Assembly (NCBI GenBank): GCA_021152555.1
Contig: JAGKVE010000003.1
Location: 18,935-82,934, forward strand
Direction: 5' to 3'
DNA: 64,000 nucleotides
Source: Bacteroidia bacterium
Lineage (GTDB): Bacteria > Bacteroidota > Bacteroidia > Bacteroidales > Paludibacteraceae
Shown here one piece after another: positions 48,229 to 57,453 of the stretch. A program made the position numbers and the translations under genes. The number at the start of each line of letters is the position of its first letter. Positions within the stretch are counted from its first letter, which is position 1. The notes under the pieces were generated by a model. The model worked only from the letters and a program-made list of their open reading frames with translations. It was not told where the DNA came from and did not search any database.

Positions 48229-51200
48229 ATGGCTACAACTAAAAAACAGCAGAGAGTTAATTTCAGTCGTATGCAAAAGCATATGCCGTATCCTGACTTT
48301 CTGGAAATTCAATTGAAGTCCTTTGAGGAGTTCGTTCAGATGGATTCAACACCTGAACAACGGCGTAAAGAGGGACTCTTTAAGGTATTCTCGGAAAACT
48401 TCCCGATTCAGGATACCCGCAACAGTTTCACCTTGGCATTCCTTGATTACTCGATTGACCGTCCGCGTTATTCGATTGAGGAGTGTATAAAGCGTGGCTT
48501 GACCTACAGTGTGCCTTTGAAGGCCAAACTGCGTCTGAGTTGCGAAGACCCTGATCATGAGGATTTTGACACTGTCGTTTCCGATGTTTATCTGGGTACA
48601 ATTCCGTATATGACTCCCAAAGGTACTTTCGTTATCAATGGTGCCGAGCGTGTCGTAGTGAGTCAGTTGCACCGTTCGCCGGGTGTGTTCTTCGGAACGT
48701 CTATGCACTCTAACGGTACCAAACTGTATTCGGCACGTATCATTCCGTTCCGCGGTTCCTGGATTGAGTTTTCTACGGATATCAACAAAGTGATGTATGC
48801 GTACATCGACCGTAAGAAGAAACTGCCGGTTACAACGCTGCTTCGCGCTATCGGGTTTGAGTCTGACAAGGACATCCTCAACTGCTTCGATTTGGCCGAA
48901 GAGGTAAAAGTGAACCGTGAGACATTGGAGGCTTGCATTGGTCGTAAGTTGGCAGGATATGTCATGAAACCGACCATCGAGGATTTCGTGGATGAGGATA
49001 CCGGTGAGGTGTCGTCTATTGAACGTAACCAGATTGTTGTTGAGCGTGAGGCTGAACTGACTCCCGAAGTGATTGATATCATCATGGAGTCGGGCTCCAA
49101 ATCTGTTCTGCTGCATAAGGATCAGGAACGTGAAAACGACTTCTCCATCATCTTCAATACGCTGCAGAAAGACCCGGCTAAGACCGAGAAAGAGGCTGTC
49201 CTCTACATCTATCGCCAACTCCGTAATGCAGAGCCGGCGGATGATGCTACAGCGCGTGAGATGATTCAGAACTTGTTCTTCTCGCAGAAACGCTATGATC
49301 TCGGCGAAGTAGGCCGTTATCGTATCAATCGCAAACTCAGCATGTCTATTCCGGAAGACACCCGTGTTCTCACGAAAGAAGACATCATTGAGATTATTAA
49401 GTATCTCGTCAAACTGATTAACAGCAATGCCGAGGTGGATGATATTGACCACTTGAGTAACCGCCGTGTACGTACTGTAGGCGAGCAGTTGTTCAATCAG
49501 TTCGGTATAGGTCTGGCACGTATGGCTCGTACTGTTCGTGAGCGTATGAACGTTCGTGATAACGAAGTGTTCACTCCGACAGACTTGATTAATGCAAAAT
49601 CCATTTCATCGATAATCAATAGTTATTTCGGAACAAACGCGCTGAGCCAGTTCATGGACCAACAGAACCCCTTGGCAGAGATTACGCACAAACGTCGTAT
49701 GTCTGCGTTAGGTCCTGGCGGTCTGAGCCGTGACCGTGCCGGTTTCGAGGTACGAGACGTACACTATACACACTACGGTCGTCTCTGTCCTATTGAGACT
49801 CCTGAAGGTCCGAACATCGGACTTATATCCTCTATGTGTATATACGCTAAGGTCAATAACCTTGGTTTTATCGAAACTCCGTACCGGCAAGTGCATGACA
49901 GTGTAGTGGATTTGGATAATGACCATGTTATCTATCTGTCTGCAGAGGATGAGGAGAACCAGGTGGTAGCACAAGGTAATGCTCCGCTACGCGAAGATGG
50001 TAGTTTCATTCGCTCGAAAGTAAAAACTCGTCTGGGGGCTGACTTCCCTGTGGTTGCACCTGATAAAGTGAATCTGATGGACGTTGCCCCATGCCAGATT
50101 GCTTCTGTGGCTGCTGCCCTGATTCCGTTCCTTGAGCACGATGATGCTCACCGCGCATTGATGGGCTCGAACATGATGCGTCAGGCGGTTCCATTGATTA
50201 CCTCTGAAGCTCCGATTGTAGGAACTGGTATTGAGGAACAGCTGGTAACTGACAGCCGCACGCAGATTGTAGCCGAGGCTAATGGTACTGTTACTTATGT
50301 TGACGCCGATGTTATTCGCATCAAATATAACCGTTCGGAAGAGGAGGAATATATCTCCTTTGAACCGGCGGAGAAAGAATATAAACTGCCGAAGTTCGAA
50401 AAAACCAACCAGAACACGACTATCGACCTGCATCCGATTGTTAGAAAAGGTGACGTGGTCGAAAAAGGTCAGATCCTTACGGAAGGTTATGCAACCGAAG
50501 GCGGTGAACTGGCCCTTGGTAAGAACCTGAAAGTCGCTTATATTCCTTGGAAAGGATACAACTATGAGGATGCTATCGTACTCAGCGAGCGTATCGTTCG
50601 TGAGGACATGTACACCTCCGTTCACGTTGTTGAACAATTACTCGAAGTGCGCGATACCAAACGCGGTATGGAAGAGTTCACGGCTGATATCCCGAACGTA
50701 TCCGAAGATGCAACAAAAGATCTTGACGAGAACGGTATCATTCGTATCGGTGCGTATATCCAACCGGGTGATATCCTTATCGGTAAAATCACCCCGAAAG
50801 GAGAGACTGACCCAAGTCCTGAAGAGAAACTGCTGAAGGCAATCTTTGGTGACAAGGCAGGTGATGTAAAAGACGCTTCGTTGAAAGCTAGTCCGTCGTT
50901 GGAAGGTGTTATTGTGGACAAAAAATTGTACACGAGAGCCAACAAAGACCGCAAGCAGAAGATGGAAGATAAAGAGACACTCCAGAAGATGGATGTCGAG
51001 TTCCGTGCTAAGGCGGATAAGCTCCGTGCACTGCTGATTGACAAATTGTATGGTTTGTTGAACGGTCGTCAGGCTCAGTCTGTCAAAGATATTCTGGGAA
51101 CTGAGTTAATTTCAAAAGGTCAGCACTTTACAAAAGAACGCTTGAATGAGATTGACTACTTCTCCGTTCTGCTTGAAGGCTGGACAGCAGATGAGCACAA

Positions 51201-52041
51201 GAACGCACTTGTTGCACAGTGTATCATGAATTATATTGCAAAATATAAGGAGATGGACGCACGCCATAAACGTGAGAAACTCAACCTTACTGTTGGCGAT
51301 GAGTTGCCGAACGGAATCATCCAGATGGCAAAGGTTTATATTTGCAAGAAACGTAAGATTCGCGTAGGCGACAAGATGGCAGGACGTCATGGTAACAAAG
51401 GTATCGTGTCTAAAATCGTGCGCGTAGAAGATATGCCGTTCCTTGCTGACGGTACGCCTGTAGATATTGTCCTGAACCCGATGGGTGTGCCTTCCCGTAT
51501 GAATATCGGCCAAATCTTTGAAGCTGTACTCGGTTGGGCTGGAAAAGAACTGGGTGTCAAATTCTCGACACCGATCTTCGATGGTTGTACAATGGAGCAG
51601 CTTGATGAATGGACAGATAAAGCGGGGCTGCCCCGTGGCGGAAAGACCCAGTTGTATGATGGCGAGACCGGCGAGCCGTTTGACCAGATGGCAACGGTCG
51701 GTGTGACCTACTTCATGAAACTCGGTCACATGGTGGATGATAAGATGCACGCTCGTTCAATCGGTCCGTACAGCTTGATTACCCAACAGCCGTTAGGCGG
51801 TAAAGCTCAATTTGGTGGTCAGCGTTTCGGTGAGATGGAGGTTTGGGCACTTGAGGCTCACGGTGCCGCTCACGTACTGCAAGAGATACTGACAATCAAG
51901 TCTGATGATGTTACAGGTCGTGCACGTACCTATGAGGCTATCGTCAAAGGTGAAAACTTCCCGACTCCGGGTCTGCCTGAGTCGTTGAATGTGTTGTTGC
52001 ACGAACTGCAAGGTCTCGCACTCAGTATTAACATGGAATAA
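48229..52041 (+). CDS. rpoB: RNA polymerase beta subunit
   Basis: A 1270-residue beta subunit. It has the N-terminal RMQKHMPYPDFLEIQLKSFE, GVFFGTSMHSNGTKLYSARI, the rifampicin region (FGTNALSQFMDQQNPLAEIT to KRRMSALGPGGLSRDRAGFE), PIETPEGPNIGLI, and the C-terminal FGGQRFGEMEVWALEAHGAA. The rifampicin region appears wild type at the residues I can recognise. The 5' untranslated region of about 160 bases after the attenuator is AT-rich, and I see no strong -33/-7 promoter in it. rpoC follows after 15 bases. Confidence 0.98.
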   Translation: MATTKKQQRVNFSRMQKHMPYPDFLEIQLKSFEEFVQMDSTPEQRRKEGLFKVFSENFPIQDTRNSFTLAFLDYSIDRPRYSIEECIKRGLTYSVPLKAKLRLSCEDPDHEDFDTVVSDVYLGTIPYMTPKGTFVINGAERVVVSQLHRSPGVFFGTSMHSNGTKLYSARIIPFRGSWIEFSTDINKVMYAYIDRKKKLPVTTLLRAIGFESDKDILNCFDLAEEVKVNRETLEACIGRKLAGYVMKPTIEDFVDEDTGEVSSIERNQIVVEREAELTPEVIDIIMESGSKSVLLHKDQERENDFSIIFNTLQKDPAKTEKEAVLYIYRQLRNAEPADDATAREMIQNLFFSQKRYDLGEVGRYRINRKLSMSIPEDTRVLTKEDIIEIIKYLVKLINSNAEVDDIDHLSNRRVRTVGEQLFNQFGIGLARMARTVRERMNVRDNEVFTPTDLINAKSISSIINSYFGTNALSQFMDQQNPLAEITHKRRMSALGPGGLSRDRAGFEVRDVHYTHYGRLCPIETPEGPNIGLISSMCIYAKVNNLGFIETPYRQVHDSVVDLDNDHVIYLSAEDEENQVVAQGNAPLREDGSFIRSKVKTRLGADFPVVAPDKVNLMDVAPCQIASVAAALIPFLEHDDAHRALMGSNMMRQAVPLITSEAPIVGTGIEEQLVTDSRTQIVAEANGTVTYVDADVIRIKYNRSEEEEYISFEPAEKEYKLPKFEKTNQNTTIDLHPIVRKGDVVEKGQILTEGYATEGGELALGKNLKVAYIPWKGYNYEDAIVLSERIVREDMYTSVHVVEQLLEVRDTKRGMEEFTADIPNVSEDATKDLDENGIIRIGAYIQPGDILIGKITPKGETDPSPEEKLLKAIFGDKAGDVKDASLKASPSLEGVIVDKKLYTRANKDRKQKMEDKETLQKMDVEFRAKADKLRALLIDKLYGLLNGRQAQSVKDILGTELISKGQHFTKERLNEIDYFSVLLEGWTADEHKNALVAQCIMNYIAKYKEMDARHKREKLNLTVGDELPNGIIQMAKVYICKKRKIRVGDKMAGRHGNKGIVSKIVRVEDMPFLADGTPVDIVLNPMGVPSRMNIGQIFEAVLGWAGKELGVKFSTPIFDGCTMEQLDEWTDKAGLPRGGKTQLYDGETGEPFDQMATVGVTYFMKLGHMVDDKMHARSIGPYSLITQQPLGGKAQFGGQRFGEMEVWALEAHGAAHVLQEILTIKSDDVTGRARTYEAIVKGENFPTPGLPESLNVLLHELQGLALSINME

Positions 52042-52056
52042 GATTGGAGGACAATT

Positions 52057-55000
52057 ATGGCTTTTAAACAAGAAAATAAGAAAACCGGTTTTACCAAGAT
52101 TTCTATTGGTTTGGCTTCCCCGGACGAGATAATGCAACTCTCTTCGGGCGAGGTCCTGAAACCGGAAACGATTAACTATCGTACATACAAACCGGAACGT
52201 GATGGTTTGTTCTGTGAGCGCATTTTTGGTCCTACGAAGGATTATGAGTGCCACTGTGGCAAATATAAGCGCATCCGTTACAAAGGTATCGTGTGCGAGC
52301 GTTGCGGTGTAGAAGTAACAGAAAAGAAAGTACGCCGTGAGCGCATGGGGCACATCAAACTGGTTGTTCCGGTAGCGCATATCTGGTACTTGCGTTCTTT
52401 GCCGTCAAAGATGGCTGCCATCCTCGGCATCCCGACCAAGAAATTGGATACGGTTATTTATTACGAAAAGTATATCGTAGTACGTGCCGGTGCATTGGCA
52501 GGTCAGGAAATCGGCGAGAAACATGAGAACGATAAAAACCGTCTTCCTATTGAGGACCGCATGCTGCTTGATGAAGATCAGTACATGCAAGTTCTCAATA
52601 TAATGCCGGAAAACAACGACACGCTTGATGATACCGATCCAAACAAGGTAATCATCAAAATGGGTGCTGAGGCAATCTACGATTTGTTGTGTGCTACCGA
52701 TCTGGATGAATTATCCTATGAACTGCGTGCAACAGCGGACAAATCGTCTTCTGTACAACGTCGTCAGGAAGCACTAAAACGTCTGCAAGTTGTTGAAGCG
52801 TTCCGCGCCAGCAAAGGAAAGAACCGTCCGGAGTGGATGATTCTGCAGGCAATCCCTGTAACTCCTCCGGAGCTTCGTCCTCTCGTTCCGCTGGATGGTG
52901 GTCGTTTTGCGACGTCGGACCTTAACGATTTGTACCGCCGAGTGATTATCCGTAACAACCGCCTGAAACGATTGATGGAAATCAAGGCACCGGATGTTAT
53001 TCTCCGCAACGAGAAACGCATGCTTCAAGAGGCTGTCGACTCATTGTTCGATAATAGCCGTAAGACCACGGCAATGAAATCGGATGCTAATCGCCCGCTG
53101 AAATCATTGTCAGACTCATTGAAAGGTAAACAAGGACGTTTCCGTCAGAACTTGCTGGGTAAACGTGTAGACTATTCCGCTCGTTCAGTTATCGTTGTAG
53201 GACCGGAATTGAAAATGCATGAGTGCGGTCTGCCGAAAGAGATGGCGGCTGAACTCTACAAACCGTTCATCATCCGCAAACTCATAGAGCGCGGTACTGT
53301 GAAAACGGTTAAGTCTGCTAAGAAAATTATAGACCGCCGTGAGCCCGTTATCTATGAGATTCTGGAGCATGTTATGGAAGGACACCCTGTTCTGCTGAAC
53401 CGTGCCCCGACTCTTCACCGTCATGGTATTCTGGCTTTCCAGCCGAAGATGATCGAGGGTAAAGCTATTCAGTTGCATCCACTGTCTTGTGCCGGTTTTA
53501 ATGCCGACTTCGATGGTGACCAGATGGCAGTCCACTTGCCGTTGAGCAACGAGGCCATCCTGGAGGCGCAGTTATTGATGCTTGGTTCGCATAACATCCT
53601 TGATCCTGCAAACGGTAACCCGATTACGGTTCCTTCGCAAGATATGATTCTCGGCTTATACTATATTACTAAGGAGCGCGCAGGCGTGAAAGGAGAGGGA
53701 CTCTCTTTCTACTCGGAAGAAGAGGCAATCATTGCTCTGAACGAAGGCGCTGTTGATATTCATGCAAAAGTGAAAGTGCGCGTGAAAGAGAATATAGACG
53801 GCAAACCGACACTTCACTTGGTCGAGACCACTCCCGGACGTGTGATCGTTAATCAATATGTACCTGAGGAAATCGGCTTCCAGAATGAACTTATGAAGAA
53901 AGGTACTGTAAAAGGTATCATCTCCAAAGTTATCAAGACCTGCGGTGTTGCTCGCGCAGCACAGTTCCTCGATGATATTAAAGACCTGGGCTACTATCGC
54001 GCATTCCGTGGTGGTTTGAGCTTCAACCTCAATGATATCATCATCCCGGAAGAGAAGGAAGAGAAGATAGCCAAGGGTAACGCTATTATCGATGAGGTTA
54101 ACTTCAACTACGCAAACGGATTCATGAATGACGATGAGCGTTATCGTACAACCGTTGATACATGGAAGAAAATCGATGAAGAGCTCAAGGGAATTGTCAT
54201 GCAGCACATGAAGGATGCAGATGAAGGATTCAACTCAGTTTACATGATGATGGATTCCGGAGCCCGTGGTAGTGCTGACCAGATCAAGCAGTTGGCAGGT
54301 ATCCGTGGTATTATGGCCAAGCCTATGAAAGCCGGCTCTACCGACGCCCGTCTTGAGATTGAAAACCCGGTCATCGCCAACTTCAAAGAGGGAATGTCCG
54401 TATTGGAGTACTTTATCTCTACTCACGGTGCCCGTAAAGGTTTGGCTGATACCGCGTTGAAGACTGCCGATGCAGGTTATCTTACCCGTCGTCTTGTGGA
54501 CGTATCTCACGATGTGATTATCAACGAAGAAGACTGTGGAACGCTGCGTGGCTTGACAGCACGCGCTGTCAAAGAAGGCAACCGCGTTGTCGCTTCTTTG
54601 AGTCAGCGTATTCTCGGTCGTGTCTCTGTTCATGATATTCATGATAATGAGGGCAATCTGATTGTAGCTGCCGGAGAAGAAATCCGCGAGGCACAATGCG
54701 AGGCTATTGAGGCTGCCGGAATCGAAGAAGTAGATATCCGCTCGGTACTTACCTGCGAGAGCAAACACGGTGTTTGTGCTAAATGTTATGGACGTAACTT
54801 GGCGTCCCGTAAGATGGTACAGCGCGGTGAGGCAGTCGGAGTTATCGCAGCCCAGGCAATCGGTGAGCCGGGTACCCAGTTGACACTGCGTACCTTCCAC
54901 TCCGGAGGTTTGGCTGGTGGTGCTGCAGCAGAAAGTTCCTATGAACTGCCGCGCGACGGATTCGTTGAAATCGAAGATTTGCGTACGATTACAACTGCTG

Positions 55001-56367
55001 CTGGCGAGATTATTGTAGTAAGCCGTAAAAACACTCTTTCTCTCAAAGACGAGAAAACAGGTGTTGTTCTGGCTACCTTCGATATCCCGTATTCATCCAA
55101 ACTGTTCGTAACGTCCGGAGAAAAATATCCGAAGGGAACGAAAGTCTGCGAATGGGACCAATATAAGACACCGCTTATCATTGAGCAAGATGGTGTCATC
55201 CGCTACGAGGATGTTATTGAAGGCGTAACCTGTAAGACGGAAGTCGACGAACAGACCAGCAAACGCGAGGTTTCTATTATCGAAACCAAGGATAAGACAA
55301 AGATGCCTTTGGCACACATCGTTGACAAAGAAGGCAACATTCTCCGTTCATACAACCTGCCTGTTAAGGCGAGTCTGGTATTCACAGACGGTTCCGAAGT
55401 GAAAATCGGAGATTCGTTGTATTCGACAGCGCGCGTTACCAATAGCGGTGGTGATATTACTTCCGGTCTGCCGCGTATCACTGAGTTGTTTGAGGCACGT
55501 AATCCGTCCAACCCTGCAATCGTTGCTGAAATTGACGGAGAAGTGTCGTTCGGAAAAATCAAACGTGGTAACCGTGAACTGTTTGTAACGTCCAAGTTGG
55601 GCGAGCAGAAAGCATACCTGATCCCGTTGACCAAGCAGATTCTGGTACAGGAGGGTGACTTCGTTCGCGCCGGAGTTGCACTATCAGACGGTGCTATCAC
55701 CCCGGATGATATCTTGGCAATCCAAGGTCAGACGAAAGTGCAAGAATACATTGTTAATGAAGCGCAAAAGGTTTACCGCCTGCAAGGTGTGGAGATTAAT
55801 GATAAACACTTCGAGATCATCGTTCGCCAGATGATGCGCAAGGTTGAGATTCTTGAACCGGGTGATACGCGTTTCTTGGAGGGAGATATAGTTGACAAAC
55901 TTGACTTCCTTGAGGAGAATGACCGTATATGGGGACGTAAGGTTGTTACTAATGCCGGTGATAGCGAGGTGCTTCGTGAAGGCCAGATAGTGACAGCGCG
56001 CCGTCTGCACGATGAGAACTCGTCGCTTCGTCGCCGCGATAAGAAACTGGTACAGGCCCGTGAGGCAGAGTGCGCAACAGCAAAGCAGATACTGCAGGGT
56101 ATTACTCGTGCTGCGCTCGGTACCAAATCGTTCATGTCTGCGGCATCCTTCCAGGAGACGACGAAGGTGCTCAACGAGGCTGCTATCCGCGGAAAAGTTG
56201 ACTACCTTGAAGGAATGAAAGAAAACGTGATTTGCGGAAACCTTATCCCTGCGGGAACGGGATTACGTGAATTTGCGCGTCTTTCGGTTCATAATAAGGA
56301 AGAGTATGCCGCCATTCAAGCAGCACGAGAGGCCGCAGAAGCAGGTCTTGGTGTAGAGGAAGAATAA
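52057..56367 (+). CDS. rpoC: RNA polymerase beta' subunit
   Basis: A 1436-residue beta' subunit. The N-terminal zinc site is CHCGKYKRIRYKGIVCERC. The catalytic metal motif NADFDGDQMAVHLPLS is near residue 482. The bridge-helix/trigger-loop part (GVIAAQAIGEPGTQLTLRTF) and the second zinc site (CESKHGVCAKCYG) are present. It ends the operon: a terminator follows and the next gene is convergent, so rpsL, rpsG and fusA are not linked to it here as they are in many bacteria. Confidence 0.98.
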   Translation: MAFKQENKKTGFTKISIGLASPDEIMQLSSGEVLKPETINYRTYKPERDGLFCERIFGPTKDYECHCGKYKRIRYKGIVCERCGVEVTEKKVRRERMGHIKLVVPVAHIWYLRSLPSKMAAILGIPTKKLDTVIYYEKYIVVRAGALAGQEIGEKHENDKNRLPIEDRMLLDEDQYMQVLNIMPENNDTLDDTDPNKVIIKMGAEAIYDLLCATDLDELSYELRATADKSSSVQRRQEALKRLQVVEAFRASKGKNRPEWMILQAIPVTPPELRPLVPLDGGRFATSDLNDLYRRVIIRNNRLKRLMEIKAPDVILRNEKRMLQEAVDSLFDNSRKTTAMKSDANRPLKSLSDSLKGKQGRFRQNLLGKRVDYSARSVIVVGPELKMHECGLPKEMAAELYKPFIIRKLIERGTVKTVKSAKKIIDRREPVIYEILEHVMEGHPVLLNRAPTLHRHGILAFQPKMIEGKAIQLHPLSCAGFNADFDGDQMAVHLPLSNEAILEAQLLMLGSHNILDPANGNPITVPSQDMILGLYYITKERAGVKGEGLSFYSEEEAIIALNEGAVDIHAKVKVRVKENIDGKPTLHLVETTPGRVIVNQYVPEEIGFQNELMKKGTVKGIISKVIKTCGVARAAQFLDDIKDLGYYRAFRGGLSFNLNDIIIPEEKEEKIAKGNAIIDEVNFNYANGFMNDDERYRTTVDTWKKIDEELKGIVMQHMKDADEGFNSVYMMMDSGARGSADQIKQLAGIRGIMAKPMKAGSTDARLEIENPVIANFKEGMSVLEYFISTHGARKGLADTALKTADAGYLTRRLVDVSHDVIINEEDCGTLRGLTARAVKEGNRVVASLSQRILGRVSVHDIHDNEGNLIVAAGEEIREAQCEAIEAAGIEEVDIRSVLTCESKHGVCAKCYGRNLASRKMVQRGEAVGVIAAQAIGEPGTQLTLRTFHSGGLAGGAAAESSYELPRDGFVEIEDLRTITTAAGEIIVVSRKNTLSLKDEKTGVVLATFDIPYSSKLFVTSGEKYPKGTKVCEWDQYKTPLIIEQDGVIRYEDVIEGVTCKTEVDEQTSKREVSIIETKDKTKMPLAHIVDKEGNILRSYNLPVKASLVFTDGSEVKIGDSLYSTARVTNSGGDITSGLPRITELFEARNPSNPAIVAEIDGEVSFGKIKRGNRELFVTSKLGEQKAYLIPLTKQILVQEGDFVRAGVALSDGAITPDDILAIQGQTKVQEYIVNEAQKVYRLQGVEINDKHFEIIVRQMMRKVEILEPGDTRFLEGDIVDKLDFLEENDRIWGRKVVTNAGDSEVLREGQIVTARRLHDENSSLRRRDKKLVQAREAECATAKQILQGITRAALGTKSFMSAASFQETTKVLNEAAIRGKVDYLEGMKENVICGNLIPAGTGLREFARLSVHNKEEYAAIQAAREAAEAGLGVEEE

Positions 56368-56387
56368 ACTTCCTGCAATATACAAAC

Positions 56388-56417
56388 AAAACAGGCAGCC
56401 GCTCGGCTGCCTGTTTT
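56388..56417. terminator. Bidirectional terminator between rpoC and secG
   Basis: AAAACAGGCAGCC and GGCTGCCTGTTTT form a 13-bp stem with a small loop; A and T runs lie at both ends. Confidence 0.95.
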
Positions 56418-56445
56418 GTTGTAAATAAGTAATTGAAAAATAAAA

Positions 56446-56763
56446 TTACTCAGCGTCCTCTGCCGGCAATTCAGCAGCGGGTTGAGCCGGAACAGTTTCT
56501 TCAACGTGGATAGCGGATTGGTCGTCCGTTTCAACTTGCTGACCTTTGTTGAAACCAACAGCGGCAATACTGAAAACGACGATGAGGGCAATGAGCGTCC
56601 ATGTGGCTTTCTCCAAGAAGTCAGCCGTTTTCGGTGCTCCCATGACCATGTTACCGCTGGCAAATCCGGCAGCCAAACCACCGCCCTTGCTATTCTGTAC
56701 CAAGACAAGCAATGTCAACAGAATGGCGGCGATTACAATTAAAATAGTAATAAAAATGTACAT
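56446..56763 (-). CDS. secG: Preprotein translocase subunit SecG
   Basis: A 105-residue protein with two membrane segments (IFITILIVIAAILLTLLVLV and the second, LIALIVVFSIAAVGF) joined by the SecG signature VQNSKGGGLAAGFASGN. A Glu/Ala/Pro-rich cytoplasmic tail (HVEETVPAQPAAELPAEDAE) follows, as in other Bacteroidetes SecG proteins. It helps SecYE to move preproteins. It is the last gene of the minus-strand group that starts with the sigma-54 activator, but has its own promoter. Confidence 0.93.
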   Translation of the reverse strand: MYIFITILIVIAAILLTLLVLVQNSKGGGLAAGFASGNMVMGAPKTADFLEKATWTLIALIVVFSIAAVGFNKGQQVETDDQSAIHVEETVPAQPAAELPAEDAE

Positions 56764-56816
56764 AATATAATAAATTTACGATTTAGCGATTTGCGTTCTG
56801 CAATAAATTCAAGGTG

Positions 56817-56847
56817 CAAAGGTACAGCTTTTTTTTGATATATGCAA
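56817..56847 (-). promoter_or_regulatory. Promoter of secG
   Basis: On the minus strand, TTG at 56847-56845, 20 bases with an A8 run, TACCTTTG ending at 56817. Confidence 0.87.
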
Positions 56848-56862
56848 ATTTTTTAATAATTT

Positions 56863-57453
56863 TTACCATTTTGCAACTGTGTCATTGTATATGTTTTCTG
56901 CAATTTCTTTGATAATAATTGAACAAAGTTCATCTTGTACGTCAGTCAACAGTCGGCTAGCATCGAAAGTTTGGTATGCCGAGTAAGTCTTGTCGAATGA
57001 CTCTTCGGGATTGATGTTGTTGGTGTAATGAACTGTGACAGAGATTGTTAGTTTACTCTCAGAAGCATAACTGTCTGTAGAAATTGCTCCCTGCGATATC
57101 TCATATCCTATGATTTCTCCTTCTAATTCAAGGTCTCCGCCTTTTCGCAGGACCTGCAAACGCGTTTGGCGTTGGTATATATCCCGGATGCTTTCTGTTA
57201 AGTTATTGCTCAATGTCGGATTGACCATTGCTGCGTTATTCGGAAAGTCTGCGATAGAGATGGAGTGAGTTGTCTGGTAATTGATGTTGGCTCCGTTGAA
57301 CTTATAACTGATAGAACAGGCCGGTAAGAGCAGTGCGAGAAATAAGAAAAGAGTCGTATGCAGTACGATATGCCCTTGATAGAAGTTCGATAATCTCTCG
57401 AACCGATTCTCTCTCGATTGTGTCTCGCCAGTCTGATTTGCCTTACAATCCAT
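56863..57453 (-). CDS. LptE-like LPS-assembly lipoprotein
   Basis: About 196 residues from ATG 57453, which overlaps the end of the sigma-54 activator gene by 11 bases. A long polar leader precedes the signal core LHTTLFLFLALLLPAC (lipobox Cys near 46). The mature part (SISYKFNGANINYQTTHSIS, DFPNNAAMVNPTLSNNLTES, then IRDIYQRQTRLQVLRKGGDL) fits the LptE family that plugs the LptD barrel in the outer membrane. The leader residues ETQSRENRFERLSNF are encoded by TCGAGA-type short repeats (57384-57426), so the unusual length of the leader may come from repeat insertion. Confidence 0.8.
   Translation of the reverse strand: MDCKANQTGETQSRENRFERLSNFYQGHIVLHTTLFLFLALLLPACSISYKFNGANINYQTTHSISIADFPNNAAMVNPTLSNNLTESIRDIYQRQTRLQVLRKGGDLELEGEIIGYEISQGAISTDSYASESKLTISVTVHYTNNINPEESFDKTYSAYQTFDASRLLTDVQDELCSIIIKEIAENIYNDTVAKW
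57384..57426. repeat. TCGAGA-type short repeats in the lptE leader
   Basis: TCGAGA/TCTCGA and ATTATCGAAC elements are spaced about 10-14 bases. The same words occur at 1286-1318 and in the 11-bp repeat at 20732. Confidence 0.6.
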
